A DNA stretch of 8,120 nt from Bacillota bacterium (GTDB lineage Bacteria > Bacillota > Desulfotomaculia > Desulfotomaculales > Desulfotomaculaceae). The stretch spans positions 1-8,120 of the forward strand of contig JAMCWI010000029.1 in the NCBI GenBank assembly GCA_023481335.1, written 5' to 3'. This document shows positions 6,768-8,120 of this stretch, in pieces. Position 1 is the first letter of the stretch. Every line of letters starts with the position of its first letter. The position numbers and the translations under genes were made by a program. The notes under the pieces are model-generated. The model did not search any database, had not been told where the DNA came from, and worked only from the letters and a program-made list of their open reading frames with translations.

Positions 6768-7889
6768 TTGCGTGTGGCCATTATCGGCGCTGGATTATCA
6801 GGCCTTGCCTGTGCCCATGAACTGGAACGGCTCGGCATTTTCCCCGATGTCTTTGAAGAGCGCTCCCGCCCGGGAGAACTCTTTCCTCATGTGGGAGGAA
6901 TACTGCAGATTATGAACCGGCCGGTACGGAACCAGCTGGAATTTCTAAAAAAAGAATACCACCTTCAGGCAAAACCCCTCTCTGCCTGGAAAAAAATCAC
7001 CATGCACGCCCCGAGTGTCACCCGGGTGGTGAAATCTCGCAATTTTGGTTATTTCTTTGAAAGGGGGCAGGGCAGCAGCTCTCTGGAAACGCAACTGGCA
7101 AACAGCATTAAAAGCAGAATTACCTTTAACTGCCGCGCCAATTATTCTGAGCTGGCGAAGGAGTATGATTATGTTGTGGTGGCCACCGGCAACAGAGCAG
7201 TGGCTGCTACCCTTGGTATTTGGAAAGACACATTTACCACCATGGTCCGCGGGGCGGTGGTGTTAGGAAAATTTAATACAGAGGAACTGATTATGTGGGT
7301 GAACACCGACTACGCCCTGGGGGCTTACGCTTACTTAACGGCCTTTAGCCCTGACAGGGGCAGTTTGGTCTTAATACACGCCAATACCAGCCCGGAAGAT
7401 ATGGAAAGACATTGGACCACCTTTCTCAAAAAAGAAAGGCTGGAGTATCAAGTTGTTGAGAGTTTTTTGTTAAGTCATATCGCCGGCACCGTTTACCCCC
7501 ATCAGGTTGGAAATATTTTATTAGTGGGAGCCGCCGGAGGTTTTATGGAATCCTTCTTGGGTTTTGGTGCGGTTTCCTCTATGCGCAGCGGTGTACTGGC
7601 TGCCCGGGCCATGGTGAAGGGACAACCCTTCGCTAAAGTGTCCGATAAGCTGGACCAGGAAATGAGAAGATCGGTCCGCCTGCGGGAAATCCTTAATACC
7701 ATGAAAAATGAAGATTATGACCGCTTGGTGGCAACGGCTACCTTTCCAATCATGAAACATATTAATTATAATACCAACCTCCCGGTGCTAAACTTTGCCG
7801 GCAATATTTTGGAGTTGGTGCGCGCCTCGGTGGACTGGGAGAAAAAAAGCATTCTGCCGCCGGTGCCGGAAAATCCTCATAAAAAATGA
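6768..7889 (+). CDS. FAD-dependent oxidoreductase, geranylgeranyl-reductase-like
   Basis: The 373-residue product opens with RVAIIGAGLSGLACAHELERLG, the dinucleotide-binding beta-alpha-beta fold (GAGLSG, 7-12), with the ribose-binding acidic residue in DVFEER (27-32). VVVATG at 136-141 is the second nucleotide-binding signature. GNILLVGAAGGFMESFLGFG...SGVLAARAM (248-282) matches the third FAD contact region of the PHBH/geranylgeranyl reductase superfamily (usually GD-AG, here GAAGG). No Cys pair for disulfide chemistry or iron-sulfur binding is visible, and I see no transmembrane segment. The substrate is unknown: isoprenoid lipid reduction, hydroxylation or another flavin reaction would all fit. 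It follows the substrate-binding protein gene in the same direction and could be cotranscribed, since no terminator is seen in the gap. A strong terminator follows it. The start is TTG at 6768, giving MRVAII right at the beginning of the fold. Confidence 0.82.
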   Translation: MRVAIIGAGLSGLACAHELERLGIFPDVFEERSRPGELFPHVGGILQIMNRPVRNQLEFLKKEYHLQAKPLSAWKKITMHAPSVTRVVKSRNFGYFFERGQGSSSLETQLANSIKSRITFNCRANYSELAKEYDYVVVATGNRAVAATLGIWKDTFTTMVRGAVVLGKFNTEELIMWVNTDYALGAYAYLTAFSPDRGSLVLIHANTSPEDMERHWTTFLKKERLEYQVVESFLLSHIAGTVYPHQVGNILLVGAAGGFMESFLGFGAVSSMRSGVLAARAMVKGQPFAKVSDKLDQEMRRSVRLREILNTMKNEDYDRLVATATFPIMKHINYNTNLPVLNFAGNILELVRASVDWEKKSILPPVPENPHKK

Positions 7890-7897
7890 ACGCCGTA

Positions 7898-7922
7898 AAA
7901 GGCCGGAAATTCTCCGGCCTTT
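7898..7922. terminator. Bidirectional intrinsic terminator between convergent genes
   Basis: AAAGGCCGGA (7898-7907) pairs perfectly with TCCGGCCTTT (7913-7922) around a five-base loop, nine bases after the flavoprotein stop. The T-rich flank is short in both directions (CCTTTACTTT on plus, CCTTTTA on minus). The stop codon of the converging gene (7921-7923) overlaps the stem. Confidence 0.85.
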
Positions 7923-8120
7923 ACTTTGTCTGCTGCCTGGGGTAACCCCGGAGCTTTGCCACCAGATACAGCAGCAGGGGAATGACCAACGCCATGGCAT
8001 ACAGTAAAATAGCCAGCGGTACATTTAACAGCCACCGGGTTAAGGGAACGTTTGTGATATAAACGTTGGCGCCTATCAAAACCAGGATGTAATAAATAAC
8101 CATCAGAAAACGGTAGCCCC
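7921..8120 (-). CDS. C-terminal part of a multi-pass membrane protein, possibly GerAB-type spore germination permease (partial)
   Basis: Only the last ~65 codons are in the window. The frame stays open through the right edge (reading GYRFLMVIYYILVLIGANVY), so the gene is incomplete at its 5' end and the ATG at 8101-8103 is probably internal. The visible part holds two hydrophobic helices separated by a short loop (NVPLTRWLLN). It closes with VIPLLLYLVAKLRGYPRQQTK, where a helix ending in IPLLLxLVAxLRG and a short basic tail resemble the end of GerAB/endospore germination permeases of the APC superfamily. That assignment rests on a short stretch and is tentative. Other permeases could end similarly. 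Its stop codon lies in the shared terminator stem. Confidence 0.55.
   Translation of the reverse strand, partial: GYRFLMVIYYILVLIGANVYITNVPLTRWLLNVPLAILLYAMALVIPLLLYLVAKLRGYPRQQTK

Overview
The window looks like chromosomal DNA of a spore-forming, probably anaerobic Firmicute of the Desulfotomaculum/Peptococcaceae type. This is inferred from the valS-folC gene order, a classic T-box leader upstream of valS, a TIGR04086-type membrane protein, a likely GerAB-type germination permease at the right edge, strong AGGAGG ribosome binding sites and frequent GTG/TTG starts. No 16S or species-level marker is present, so the genus is a guess.

Layout, left to right. Positions 1-311 are AT-rich and without a recognisable gene. 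They hold imperfect direct repeats and end in a rightward terminator-like hairpin. Positions 312-4980 form a leftward (minus strand) unit: promoter, T-box riboswitch, valS, a small HicB-like gene, a long perfect palindrome, then folC. Positions 4985-5440 hold a minus-strand small four-helix membrane protein (TIGR04086-like). Diverging from it on the plus strand are a membrane-anchored NMT1/SsuA-like substrate-binding protein (5585-6679) and an FAD-dependent oxidoreductase of the geranylgeranyl-reductase-like fold (6768-7889). Both start with TTG behind strong ribosome binding sites. A bidirectional terminator then separates them from the 3' end of a convergent membrane protein gene that runs off the right edge.

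The most striking observation is that valS is out of frame. An exact 20-bp tandem duplication (2333-2372) shifts the reading frame near codon 770. Removing one copy in silico restores a continuous 879-residue valyl-tRNA synthetase. As written, the protein loses its C-terminal coiled-coil arm. valS is normally essential, so this is a sequencing or assembly error, a recent or reversible mutation, or a tolerated lesion (for example with a second valS elsewhere).

The second cluster of oddities is the valS-folC junction. This usually tight gene pair is separated by an orphan HicB-like gene without HicA and by a perfect 33-bp inverted repeat whose arms are themselves flanked by short inverted repeats, resembling a REP/BIME or MITE-type repeat. 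I did not find a clearly new multi-gene system. The solo substrate-binding protein next to a flavoprotein and the repeat-bearing left edge are the remaining places worth a look.
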